In this document: positions 1-5,663 of the stretch, piece by piece | Numbering within the stretch: position 1 is the first letter of the stretch | Layout: each line of letters opens with the position of its first letter | NCBI GenBank assembly: GCA_946621895.1 | Contig: CAMOOZ010000062.1 | Coordinates: forward strand, 1 to 5,681 | DNA: 5,681 bases | Direction of reading: 5' to 3' | DNA from: an uncultured Lachnospiraceae bacterium | GTDB taxonomy: Bacteria; Bacillota_A; Clostridia; Lachnospirales; Lachnospiraceae | Notes under the pieces: generated by a model | The model's input: the letters and a program-made list of their open reading frames with translations, nothing else | The model's database searches: none | Told to the model about the DNA's origin: nothing | Translations under genes and position numbers: made by a program

Positions 1-744
1 CAGGAGGCGGAAGCCGCGGCGGAGGAGGCCGGGATCTACAGCCATGCGATCTCCAATCCGGGCTGGGGCATGAGCTATCACGATGAGCTGATCGATGATG
101 AGCTGCCGCCGATTCCCCTTAAGCTGACTGAGGTAAATAAGGAAAAGAGCGACTGGATCGATGAAACGGTCTGGGCACCGGAGCATGGGCTTACTTTGCC
201 GGAGGCGCTTCCGTATGTGTCCGGTTTCTATACCCTCACGCCGGAGGTGGGAGAGGGCGTTTTGGGGCTCACCGTGACCAATTCGGAAACGGAGACCTCC
301 ACCTATTTCGATCTTTCCGCCTTCCTTGATCCGCCGGATAACGGGGGAGGCACCTTCGGGGAATACGCGATCCCGGAGATCGGCTATGCGACGGTTTATG
401 ACGATACGCTGTATGTTTCCCTTGCGCACCGCACCTACGCCAGCGCGCAGCCCCACAACGCCTTTATCCTGGCCATCGATGTGGCACTGGGCGAGCTTTT
501 GTGGAAGAGTGAGGAGCTGGTCTGCAATTCCCGGAATTTCATCGTGGGAAAGGACGCGATCATCTGCGGCTACGGGTTCACGAACGAGGACGATTATATC
601 TATATCCTTCGCCGGGAAAACGGAAAGACCTGGGATAAGCTCAAGGTGGCAAGCCAGCCCTCGTACTTTATCCCGGCGGATGATTCGCTGTATGTGATCA
701 CCTATAATACGGCGTATGAGTATCATGTGGAGGGGTTGAATTAA
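1..744 (+). CDS. Beta-propeller (PQQ-like repeat) protein, 5' partial
   Basis: The reading frame is open from base 1 to the TAA at 742-744, giving 247 visible residues. The ATG at 70 has no ribosome binding site and sits inside continuous coding sequence, so the true start is upstream of the window. The first residues are Ala/Glu-rich (QEAEAAAEEAG), perhaps a linker. The C-terminal third has the pattern of PQQ-type propeller blades: AIDVALGELLWK (visible residues 158-169) matches the blade signature of a Leu/Ile-Asp, a Gly-Glu turn and a Leu-Trp. It is followed by repeated short beta strands (DDTLYVS, KDAIICGYGF, DDYIYIL, DDSLYVIT). Such domains usually bind proteins or act as extracytoplasmic scaffolds, and none of the visible motifs suggests an enzyme. 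A signal peptide or lipobox would lie outside the window. The next gene starts 30 bp downstream on the same strand, so the two are probably co-transcribed. The fold assignment is moderately sure; the function is unknown. Confidence 0.72.
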   Translation, partial: QEAEAAAEEAGIYSHAISNPGWGMSYHDELIDDELPPIPLKLTEVNKEKSDWIDETVWAPEHGLTLPEALPYVSGFYTLTPEVGEGVLGLTVTNSETETSTYFDLSAFLDPPDNGGGTFGEYAIPEIGYATVYDDTLYVSLAHRTYASAQPHNAFILAIDVALGELLWKSEELVCNSRNFIVGKDAIICGYGFTNEDDYIYILRRENGKTWDKLKVASQPSYFIPADDSLYVITYNTAYEYHVEGLN

Positions 745-757
745 GGAAACATTTTCT

Positions 758-765
758 GAGAGGAG
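758..765 (+). promoter_or_regulatory. Ribosome binding site that decides the zinc-ribbon gene start
   Basis: GAGAGGAG lies upstream of two in-frame ATGs, at 769 and 775. From the AGGAG core (761-765) the spacer is 3 nt to the first ATG and 9 nt to the second. The second is within the usual range, so translation probably begins at 775, giving MADVLNF. This removes only Met-Ile from the longer version. Confidence 0.6.
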
Positions 766-774
766 CAAATGATC

Positions 775-2061
775 ATGGCGGATGTACTGAATTTCAAATG
801 CCCCTGCTGCGGGGCCACGCTTCCCTTCAGCGGGAAGACCGGTCAGATGACCTGCGAATACTGCGATGCGAGCTTTACGATGGAGGAGGCGAAGGCCGCG
901 CAGGAGGCCATGGAGAACAATGCCTCCTCGGACATGACCTGGACCACCGCCGAGCAGGCGCTGATCACGGATGAAAACGGCAAGGTGCAGGGGGATCTCT
1001 GCCCCTCCTGCGGCGCGGAAATGGTGGCCACGGATATCACCGCCGCCACGGAATGCCCCTACTGCGGCAATCAGGCGATCATTCCGCAGAGCTTCGAGGG
1101 CATATACCGGCCCGAGCTGATGATCCCCTTTGCGATCGACAAAAACACCGCGAAGGCAAAGCTGCAGGATTTTGTCCGGGGCAAGAAGCTTCTGCCGAAT
1201 TCCTTCACGGAGGGAAACCGGATTCAGGAGATCAACGGCATCTATGTGCCCTTCTGGCTCTACAGCTGTCATGCGGACGGCAATGTGGATTTTGAAGGGG
1301 TGAAAACGAAGACCTGGGAGGACGAGCGTTTCCGGTATGAAAAACGGGATTACTACCGCATCACCCGGGGCGGCGGCATGGACTTCGAGAAGATCCCCGT
1401 GGACGCCTCGAAGCAGATGGACGATAACACGATGGATTCTCTGGAGCCCTTTGAATTAGGCAAGGCAGTCCCCTATGACGCGGCCTATTTCAGCGGATAT
1501 CTCGCGGACCGCTATGATGTGGAGGAAAAGGAGGCGCAGCCAAGGGCAAACGAGCGTGTGATGAACACCTTCCGGGACGAAATGCGCAAGCAGGTCTCGG
1601 GCTACGGCGAGGTGCGCCAGACCGGGGAAAGCATTCAGTTAAGCGGCGCGAAGGCGCAGTATGCCATGCTTCCCTGCTACATGATGACCACGAAATACAA
1701 CGATAAGCTCTACACCTTCGGGATCAACGGGCAGACCGGGAAGATGGTGGGCTCGCTCCCCATCGATATGGGCAAATACTGGATGCATGTCGGGCTTGCG
1801 GCACTGATCAGCTTTGCGCTCTTCCAGGCGGTCATCTATTTTCTTTCCAGCTTCTCCCTTGTCCCCGAGATTGTCGCGCTGGTGATCGCGCTTATTGTCG
1901 GCTTTCTTTACGGTGGTTCGCTGAAGGCGCAGATGAGCACCGTCCATCGCGCGGTGCAGGCCTCCGCCTATCTGAAATCCGGCAGCATAAAGTACGGGGT
2001 GAGAACCGACCGTTTTCTTTACAGCAAGACGGATCAGCGGGAAAAGCCGAAAAAGGAATGA
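775..2061 (+). CDS. TFIIB-type zinc-ribbon membrane protein
   Basis: This 428-residue protein has two treble-Cys-pair zinc ribbons at its N-terminus: CPCC...CEYC (Cys9, 12, 27, 30) and CPSC...CPYC (Cys76, 79, 94, 97), each able to hold one zinc ion. A long soluble middle part (about 110-330) of mixed strands and helices follows, including the motif YVPFWLYSC near 157-165. Two hydrophobic helices lie near 337-359 and 361-381, separated by a very short turn. A basic C-terminal tail ends in EKPKKE. The hairpin topology puts both ends on the same side, presumably the cytoplasm. Similar proteins are common in Clostridia and are usually annotated as zinc-ribbon proteins, sometimes wrongly as PriA helicase; no helicase motif is present. 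The gene follows the beta-propeller gene by 30 bp and is followed by a strong terminator, so it is the last gene of its transcript. The family is clear; the molecular role is not known. Confidence 0.85.
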   Translation: MADVLNFKCPCCGATLPFSGKTGQMTCEYCDASFTMEEAKAAQEAMENNASSDMTWTTAEQALITDENGKVQGDLCPSCGAEMVATDITAATECPYCGNQAIIPQSFEGIYRPELMIPFAIDKNTAKAKLQDFVRGKKLLPNSFTEGNRIQEINGIYVPFWLYSCHADGNVDFEGVKTKTWEDERFRYEKRDYYRITRGGGMDFEKIPVDASKQMDDNTMDSLEPFELGKAVPYDAAYFSGYLADRYDVEEKEAQPRANERVMNTFRDEMRKQVSGYGEVRQTGESIQLSGAKAQYAMLPCYMMTTKYNDKLYTFGINGQTGKMVGSLPIDMGKYWMHVGLAALISFALFQAVIYFLSSFSLVPEIVALVIALIVGFLYGGSLKAQMSTVHRAVQASAYLKSGSIKYGVRTDRFLYSKTDQREKPKKE

Positions 2062-2075
2062 AAAGACATACAAAC

Positions 2076-2105
2076 GAGGGAGGGCATTTGCCCTCCCTCT
2101 TCTTT
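2076..2105 (+). terminator. Rho-independent terminator after the zinc-ribbon gene
   Basis: The arms GAGGGAGGGC (2076-2085) and GCCCTCCCTC (2090-2099) pair perfectly over 10 bp around the loop ATTT, and TTCTTT (2100-2105) follows as the U tract. It begins 14 bp after the stop codon. On the opposite strand the same hairpin is followed by GTTTGTATGTCTTTT, a weaker T-rich tail, so it may also stop transcription arriving from the convergent nucleotidase gene. Confidence 0.9.
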
Positions 2106-2203
2106 GGAACTGTCCGAAAACAGATTTACACGCTTTGCCGTAAAACTGCGATATAAGGTTTTTGCGGCGAAGAAAACAGGCAATTCATTTCGAGACAGTT
2201 CCA
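2105..2203. repeat. Palindromic extragenic element, MITE-like
   Basis: This 99-nt non-coding element has ends that are inverted repeats. TGGAACTGTC (2105-2114) pairs with GACAGTTCCA (2194-2203), and the stem continues with CGAAA (2115-2119) against TTTCG (2188-2192), leaving one bulged A at 2193. This makes 15 bp in all. Inside it a second stem pairs CTTTGCCGTAAAA (2133-2145) with TTTTGCGGCGAAG (2160-2172), 13 bp with two G-T pairs, closed by a 14-nt loop. The two stems are joined by unpaired A-rich strands. It fills most of the gap between two convergent genes and directly abuts the terminator. The layout fits a miniature inverted-repeat element or extragenic repeat, or a structured 3'-UTR of the nucleotidase mRNA. 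I see no clear target-site duplication and only one copy in the window. Confidence 0.55.
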
Positions 2204-2230
2204 TATGCCGCCGGGCGCGAAGTGACTGTT

Positions 2231-3865
2231 TCAGTCAAAAACAATCCTCCCCTGCGGGGCGGCGTACTGCTCCCCGATCACGCCCCCGAGCTGCTGTTCA
2301 ATATAGTCGGCTATCACCTCCGAATCCGGCATGATATTATCCCTGACGATGACGGCATCCTGAAACATCGTCATGCCGTCGCCGTATTCGCGGAGGAGAT
2401 AATTGATTCCTCCCACCGTATAGGTTTTTTCCGGGTCTAACGGCGCATTCCCGACCATTACATCGTGAACCCTTCTCGCCCCGCCCACGCCGACAAACTG
2501 TTCCCTTTCATTCGTCAGGATGCTCGAGGGGATGGCGGCATTGATTTTGTAGGTCAATCCGGAAACCTGCATAAAGCCGCCGCCTTCCTGCGGATAGTTT
2601 TTCGCTCCCATCTCCAGCGCGTCCAGGATCACCTGCCCCTTCACCGCCACCACACAGACCATATTGTTAAAGGGATAAAGATTCAGGATATCGTTTAAGC
2701 TGATCTCTCCGGGCTCCAGATCCGCCCGGATGCCGCCGGCGTTTACCAGCGCAATATCCGCATCCAGCACTTCTCGGAAAGCATCGGCGCAGAAATCCCC
2801 CAGATTTGTTTCCCTGCTTCGAACCAGGCGTTTCCCGGTCTTCGGGTCGTAAATCGTAAGCGGCACTCTCGAAACGCCCAGGGACTGCTGAAGCTGCTGT
2901 TCCAGCGCGCCGGTAACCAGATGAATATATTCCTGAATATGGGCGTCAGGCTCCACGCCTGCCAGATCCTCGGCGGACAAAAGCCTGACGGAGAGTTTTC
3001 CCTCCGGTGAGATCGTGATCTCCCCGATATTCTTCAGCTTTGTCCCGGTCTGGGCGATGGGCACCGGCTTTCCCTCCTGATCTTCCACGGTCTGCAGATA
3101 AACCTCATGGGAATGGCCGTCGATCAGCGCGTCTATTCCCTTTGTATGACGGATCAGCTCATCACTTCGCCATTTTCCTGTAGTACCATCCTGGCCAAGA
3201 TGCCCCACAAGGATCACCTTCTCCGCGCCGAGCGCTCTTGCCCGGTTCACATTCTGCTGCACGATATCATACAGCTTTTTCCCGGTATGATCCTCGCAGA
3301 AGCCGTAGCGATAGTTCCCGGCGGAATCCTGAAAATAAATGGGTGTGGACTGGATGATCGATTCCGGGGTGTCCACTCCCACGAGGCCTATTTTCGTTCC
3401 TCCCAGCGTAAAGAGCTTAAAGCCCGGGAAAATGGGGGTTCCCGTTTCCAGGTTCATAAAATTGCAGGCGGTATAGCCGCAGGAAAGCTTTTTGGACAGG
3501 GCGAAAAATTTCTCCATGCCGTAATCAAATTCATGGTTTCCGGGAATCGCGAAATCGTACCGCAGCTCGTTCATGATATTGATCACCGCGTCCCCATCGG
3601 TCAGCGTGCCCGTGGCGCCGCCCTGGATAGCGTCTCCTGCATCGAGCATCAGCACATAGGGTGTTCGCTCCCTTACCTGCGTGCGGTAGCCGGCAAGCAA
3701 CGCATAGCCGATGTTGTCTTCAATGCCGCAGTGGACATCATTCGTAAAGAGCAGGACGATATCCTGATCCGCGGCAGACACCGGCAGGGAAAGACAAAGG
3801 GCGGCCAGAAAGGCGAAAATAAGAGACATTAGGTGTTGTTTTAGCTTCAATGCAGCATGTTCCAT
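2231..3865 (-). CDS. Secreted 5'-nucleotidase / UshA-family metallophosphoesterase
   Basis: This 544-residue protein has the length and two-domain order of UshA-type 5'-nucleotidases, which remove phosphate from extracellular nucleotides (some members also split UDP-sugars or 2',3'-cyclic nucleotides). Residues 1-31 are a signal peptide with a basic start, the hydrophobic core LIFAFLAALCLSLP and a likely cleavage after VSA. The metal-binding metallophosphatase domain follows: TNDVH (Asp43, His45), LDAGD (Asp75, Asp78), GNHEFD (Asn110, His111, Asp114), GH (His222) and GHSH (His251, His253). The C-terminal substrate-binding domain has RETNLGD (351-357), NAGGIR (375-380), LYPFNN (396-401) and GGFMQVSGLTY (429-439). 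There is no LPxTG motif or terminal membrane helix, so the enzyme should be released or only loosely held. The start is the ATG at 3865, which has AGGAGG 7 nt upstream; a TTG at 3886 lies upstream of that site and is unlikely. It diverges from the PfpI-like gene. Exact substrate is not determined. Confidence 0.93.
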   Translation of the reverse strand: MEHAALKLKQHLMSLIFAFLAALCLSLPVSAADQDIVLLFTNDVHCGIEDNIGYALLAGYRTQVRERTPYVLMLDAGDAIQGGATGTLTDGDAVINIMNELRYDFAIPGNHEFDYGMEKFFALSKKLSCGYTACNFMNLETGTPIFPGFKLFTLGGTKIGLVGVDTPESIIQSTPIYFQDSAGNYRYGFCEDHTGKKLYDIVQQNVNRARALGAEKVILVGHLGQDGTTGKWRSDELIRHTKGIDALIDGHSHEVYLQTVEDQEGKPVPIAQTGTKLKNIGEITISPEGKLSVRLLSAEDLAGVEPDAHIQEYIHLVTGALEQQLQQSLGVSRVPLTIYDPKTGKRLVRSRETNLGDFCADAFREVLDADIALVNAGGIRADLEPGEISLNDILNLYPFNNMVCVVAVKGQVILDALEMGAKNYPQEGGGFMQVSGLTYKINAAIPSSILTNEREQFVGVGGARRVHDVMVGNAPLDPEKTYTVGGINYLLREYGDGMTMFQDAVIVRDNIMPDSEVIADYIEQQLGGVIGEQYAAPQGRIVFD

Positions 3866-3872
3866 CTCAATT

Positions 3873-3879
3873 CCTCCTC
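3873..3879 (-). promoter_or_regulatory. Ribosome binding site of the nucleotidase gene
   Basis: On the minus strand GAGGAGG is followed by a 7-nt spacer (AATTGAG) and the ATG at 3865. This near-perfect site fixes the start and rules out the longer frame beginning with TTG at 3886, which would place the site inside the coding region. Confidence 0.85.
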
Positions 3880-3908
3880 TTTCCAATCAAACGGAAGATT
3901 GGTATAAT
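3880..3908 (+). promoter_or_regulatory. Promoter of the PfpI-like gene and downstream genes
   Basis: The perfect -10 box TATAAT (3903-3908) is preceded by TGG (3900-3902), an extended -10. A -35-like TTTCCA (3880-3885) matches the consensus at four of six positions with a 17-bp spacer. Transcription would start near 3915, leaving a leader of about 29 nt before the ATG at 3944. The promoter overlaps the leader of the divergent nucleotidase gene. Confidence 0.75.
3883..3902. promoter_or_regulatory. Inverted repeat CCAATC-N8-GATTGG, candidate operator or leader hairpin
   Basis: CCAATC (3883-3888) and GATTGG (3897-3902) are perfect 6-bp inverted repeats separated by 8 bp. The dyad covers the spacer between the -35 and -10 boxes of the plus promoter, and lies in the transcribed leader of the nucleotidase gene just upstream of its ribosome binding site. 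It could be a protein-binding site touching both promoters, or an RNA hairpin in the nucleotidase leader. No regulator gene is present in the window. Confidence 0.4.
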
Positions 3909-3913
3909 TTTTA

Positions 3914-3942
3914 ATTATATCATAGCCTGATAGGAGGATTAA
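3914..3942 (-). promoter_or_regulatory. Promoter of the 5'-nucleotidase gene
   Basis: Read on the minus strand, TATAAT (3919-3914) is preceded by TGA (3922-3920), an extended -10. The -35 position (TTAATC, 3942-3937, 17-bp spacer) is poor, matching three of six bases, as is usual for extended -10 promoters. The predicted start, near 3908, leaves a leader of roughly 42 nt. It mirrors the plus-strand promoter, only 5 bp away. Confidence 0.7.
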
Positions 3943-3943
3943 T

Positions 3944-4456
3944 ATGGCAAAAAGAATCTTGTCTCTTCTTGGCGAGGATTTTGAGGATCTGGAGCTCTGG
4001 TATCCGGTGCACAGATTAAGGGAAGAGGGCTGCATCGTGGATCTTGTCGCCGAGGAAAAGGGAAAAACCTATCACGGAAAGTACGGCGTTCCCTGCACCT
4101 CGGACTATTCCTTTGCGGAGGTGGAGGCGAAGGATTATGACGGGCTGCTGGTGCCCGGGGGCTGGGCGCCGGATAAGCTCAGGCGCTTCCCGAAGGTGCT
4201 GCAGCTGGTCCGGGAAATGGACGAAGCGAAAAAACCGATCGGCCAGATCTGTCATGCGGGCTGGGTGCTGGCCTCCGCCGGCATATTAAAGGGCAGGAAG
4301 GTCACCAGCACGCCCGGCATCAAGGACGACATGATGAATGCCGGCGCGGAATGGGTGGATGAGGAAACGGTGGTGGACGGCAATATCATTTCCGGCAGGC
4401 GCCCTCCGGATCTTCCCTCCTATATGAAGGCATATATCAAAGTGCTGTTTGCCTGA
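3944..4456 (+). CDS. PfpI/DJ-1 family type 1 glutamine amidotransferase-like protein
   Basis: This 170-residue cytoplasmic protein is full length for the PfpI/YhbO/YraA branch of the DJ-1 superfamily, whose members have been described as proteases, deglycases or glyoxalases and are often linked to stress. The N-terminal segment ILSLLGEDFEDLELWYP (5-21) carries the conserved acidic residues (Glu14 or Glu17) expected near the active site. PGGWAPDKLRR (71-81) is the typical loop. QICHAGW (101-107) is the nucleophile elbow, with Cys103 as the nucleophile and His104 next to it. TSTPGIKDDM (121-130) and GRRPPDLPSYMKAY (151-164) match the family's C-terminal part. The start has AGGAGG (3932-3937) with a 6-nt spacer. 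A short dyad, TATCA...TGATA (3918-3932), sits immediately before that site. The alpha/beta-hydrolase gene follows on the same strand after 147 bp. The family is certain; the true reaction in this organism is not. Confidence 0.92.
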   Translation: MAKRILSLLGEDFEDLELWYPVHRLREEGCIVDLVAEEKGKTYHGKYGVPCTSDYSFAEVEAKDYDGLLVPGGWAPDKLRRFPKVLQLVREMDEAKKPIGQICHAGWVLASAGILKGRKVTSTPGIKDDMMNAGAEWVDEETVVDGNIISGRRPPDLPSYMKAYIKVLFA

Positions 4457-4603
4457 GAAACGCTGAATAGATACGCTGATTTGATCAACGCTTCCCGGAT
4501 TGTCAACGCTTCCCGGGGAAGCACTCGCTTTGCCGCAATGCACAACAGGAAGCGGCACGGGCTCAGATCCGGACAGATCCGGGCATGGATCAAGAGGATT
4601 GGA
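4457..4603 (+). other. Repeat-rich spacer between the PfpI-like and hydrolase genes
   Basis: This 147-bp stretch contains several short repeats. TCAACGCTTCCCGG occurs twice with an 18-bp period (4485-4498, 4503-4516). ACGCTGA occurs at 4460 and 4473, and CAGATCCGG occurs twice with a 10-bp period (4564-4572, 4574-4582). GCTTCC and GGAAGC (4508-4522) form a compact palindrome, and TGCCGC/GCGGCA (4531-4557) form another dyad. No convincing promoter or U-tracted terminator is visible, so transcription probably reads through. The spacer has no stop codon in the frame shared by both flanking genes, so a longer hydrolase N-terminus cannot be formally excluded. Confidence 0.5.
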
Positions 4604-5458
4604 ATGAAACAGAAGGAAACCGAACAGGAAAGCGGAGAGGGGGGGCTCCGCTATTCCTTTACCGTCCCCGTGGACTGGGATAAGCCCTCCGACACAAACG
4701 CGGTCCGCTGCAGGGAATTCAAAAAGGGCAGCTTTTCCCATATGTCGCTGGAGGTCCCCTATCGCTGTTTTGAGCCAAAGGACAAAAGCACCCCGCTTCC
4801 GCTGGTGGTCTTTCTCCATGGTGCGGACACGGTAGGCACCGATAATCTCTCACATATTGCCTTTCATGATGTGGCCACGATCTTCGCGGATGAAGCCTGG
4901 CAGGAAAAGCACCCCTGCTATGTGCTGGCCCCCCAGTACCACAAGGGAAGCTACTGGTCGCTGCCGGAATCTGCGGATGCGGTTCACGCGCTGGTCAAAG
5001 CATTCCTCAAAAAACATTCCGTGGATCGGCATCGGATCTATATTTACGGCTTCAGCGCCGGCGGCGTAGGCGTCTTTGAACAGCTAAGGCGCTTCCCGGA
5101 TTTTTATGCCGCCGCGATCCCTATCTGCGGCGCCACCTCCGGAAAGGAGCTGGAACGCTTTAAACAGACGCCCATCTGGATGCTTCACGCCGCAGACGAC
5201 AGCATTGTGCGCATATCCTATCTGGATGAATCAGGCAGCTGGATCATGAACCTGGGCTCCAGAGATATTTATGAAAAGCTGAAGGGGGACCCGGAATGGG
5301 ACTTCCGCTACACGGAATACCCTGAGGGCTATATGCGGACGCATTACGGCGTGCATCCCCACTGCTCGTGGGTGATCCTCTCGGAAAAGGAAGGCGCACC
5401 GATGCGTGAATGGCTTTTTTCCTGGAAAAAAACATTCCGCCGGAAGAGAGCTGTCTGA
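4604..5458 (+). CDS. Alpha/beta-hydrolase, predicted esterase/peptidase (prolyl-oligopeptidase-like)
   Basis: This 284-residue serine hydrolase has the whole alpha/beta-hydrolase core. The strand and oxyanion segment LPLVVFLHGAD is at 65-75 (His72-Gly73). The nucleophile elbow GFSAGG is at 149-154 with Ser151, the acid motif HAADDSIV at 195-202 with Asp199 most likely (Asp198 is the alternative), and the HCSW motif at 253-256 with His253. The order and the W after the histidine fit the predicted-peptidase/polyhydroxybutyrate-depolymerase-like esterase group. There is no signal peptide or membrane helix, so it should be cytoplasmic; the substrate is unknown. The ATG at 4604 has AGAGGA 5 nt upstream, and the domain begins soon after (YSFTVPVDW, 17-25). 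Upstream in-frame starts (TTG 4481, ATG 4538) lack a ribosome binding site and would add a repeat-encoded, non-conserved leader. The C-terminus is basic (KKTFRRKRAV). A short ORF follows after 19 bp. Confidence 0.88.
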   Translation: MKQKETEQESGEGGLRYSFTVPVDWDKPSDTNAVRCREFKKGSFSHMSLEVPYRCFEPKDKSTPLPLVVFLHGADTVGTDNLSHIAFHDVATIFADEAWQEKHPCYVLAPQYHKGSYWSLPESADAVHALVKAFLKKHSVDRHRIYIYGFSAGGVGVFEQLRRFPDFYAAAIPICGATSGKELERFKQTPIWMLHAADDSIVRISYLDESGSWIMNLGSRDIYEKLKGDPEWDFRYTEYPEGYMRTHYGVHPHCSWVILSEKEGAPMREWLFSWKKTFRRKRAV

Positions 5459-5477
5459 AAAAAGAGGGGAGTACCCT

Positions 5478-5663
5478 GTGAGCGCTTTCACCGCAGGCAT
5501 GCTTCGGGAAGAGGAGCTATCGCTGTTTAAGCCGTTTAGCCATATGCGCTCCTTCGCGGATGCGCAGCAGGAGGATCAGCTCTTTATCGGTCTGGCTCTG
5601 GACGGCGCCGGCTGCGGCTTGATCGGAGGACATTTCGAGGACGCGGCGTGCTTTCTCGTTTAA
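5478..5663 (+). CDS. Short ORF, possibly N-terminal remnant of a GNAT acetyltransferase
   Basis: This ORF of 61 residues starts at GTG 5478, preceded by AGAGGGGAG (5463-5471) with a 6-nt spacer, a strong site just after the hydrolase stop. The frame is open further upstream, but only inside the hydrolase gene. The sequence runs from a helical start (LREEELSLFKPFSHM) to two likely beta strands, LFIGLALDG and CGLIGGHFED, joined by a turn. That pattern is typical of strands 2 and 3 of GNAT N-acetyltransferases. It ends with CFLV and TAA, where a GNAT would enter strand 4; the acetyl-CoA loop (Q/RxxGxG/A) is absent. It is either a real small protein or a gene broken by a frameshift or nonsense change. 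Only 18 bases follow in the window, so the rest cannot be examined. The homology is a pattern judgement, not certain. Confidence 0.5.
   Translation: MSAFTAGMLREEELSLFKPFSHMRSFADAQQEDQLFIGLALDGAGCGLIGGHFEDAACFLV

Noticed and set aside
2105..2203. Integron attC site
   Set aside because: The size and bulged base are reminiscent, but the conserved GTTRRRY and RYYYAAC core sites are missing, and no integrase or cassette arrangement is seen.
2223..2237. TGACTG-TTT-CAGTCA hairpin across the nucleotidase stop codon
   Set aside because: The 6-bp stem is short, half of it is coding, and no clear U tract follows on the minus strand. It is too weak to call a terminator.
2104..2440. Two overlapping plus-strand frames starting near the palindromic element
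   Set aside because: They run through the palindrome and then antisense into the nucleotidase gene. Their translations are Arg/Ser-rich and look random, and neither start has a ribosome binding site.
3107..3832. Long plus-strand open frame of 241 codons opposite the nucleotidase gene
   Set aside because: It lies wholly antisense to a gene with complete family motifs, has no ribosome binding site, and its translation has no recognisable domain. It is a by-product of GC-rich codon usage.
4500..4528. Promoter within the spacer (TTGTCA at 4500-4505 as a -35 box)
   Set aside because: The expected -10 position, 17 bp downstream, reads ACTCGC, and nothing TATAAT-like is near.
4481..4603. Longer hydrolase start at TTG 4481 or ATG 4538
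   Set aside because: Neither has a ribosome binding site, and the added residues come from the repeat region and resemble no part of the family. ATG 4604 has a suitable site and leads straight into the domain.
4286..4819. Minus-strand open frame of 177 codons across the PfpI-like gene end and the hydrolase start
   Set aside because: It is antisense to two well-supported genes, has no good initiation site and shows no recognisable motif.
5415..5431. TTTTTTCC-T-GGAAAAAA palindrome near the end of the hydrolase gene
   Set aside because: It falls inside coding sequence (the LFSWKKT segment) and lacks a GC-rich stem, so it is not a normal terminator. The A and T runs follow from Phe and Lys codons.
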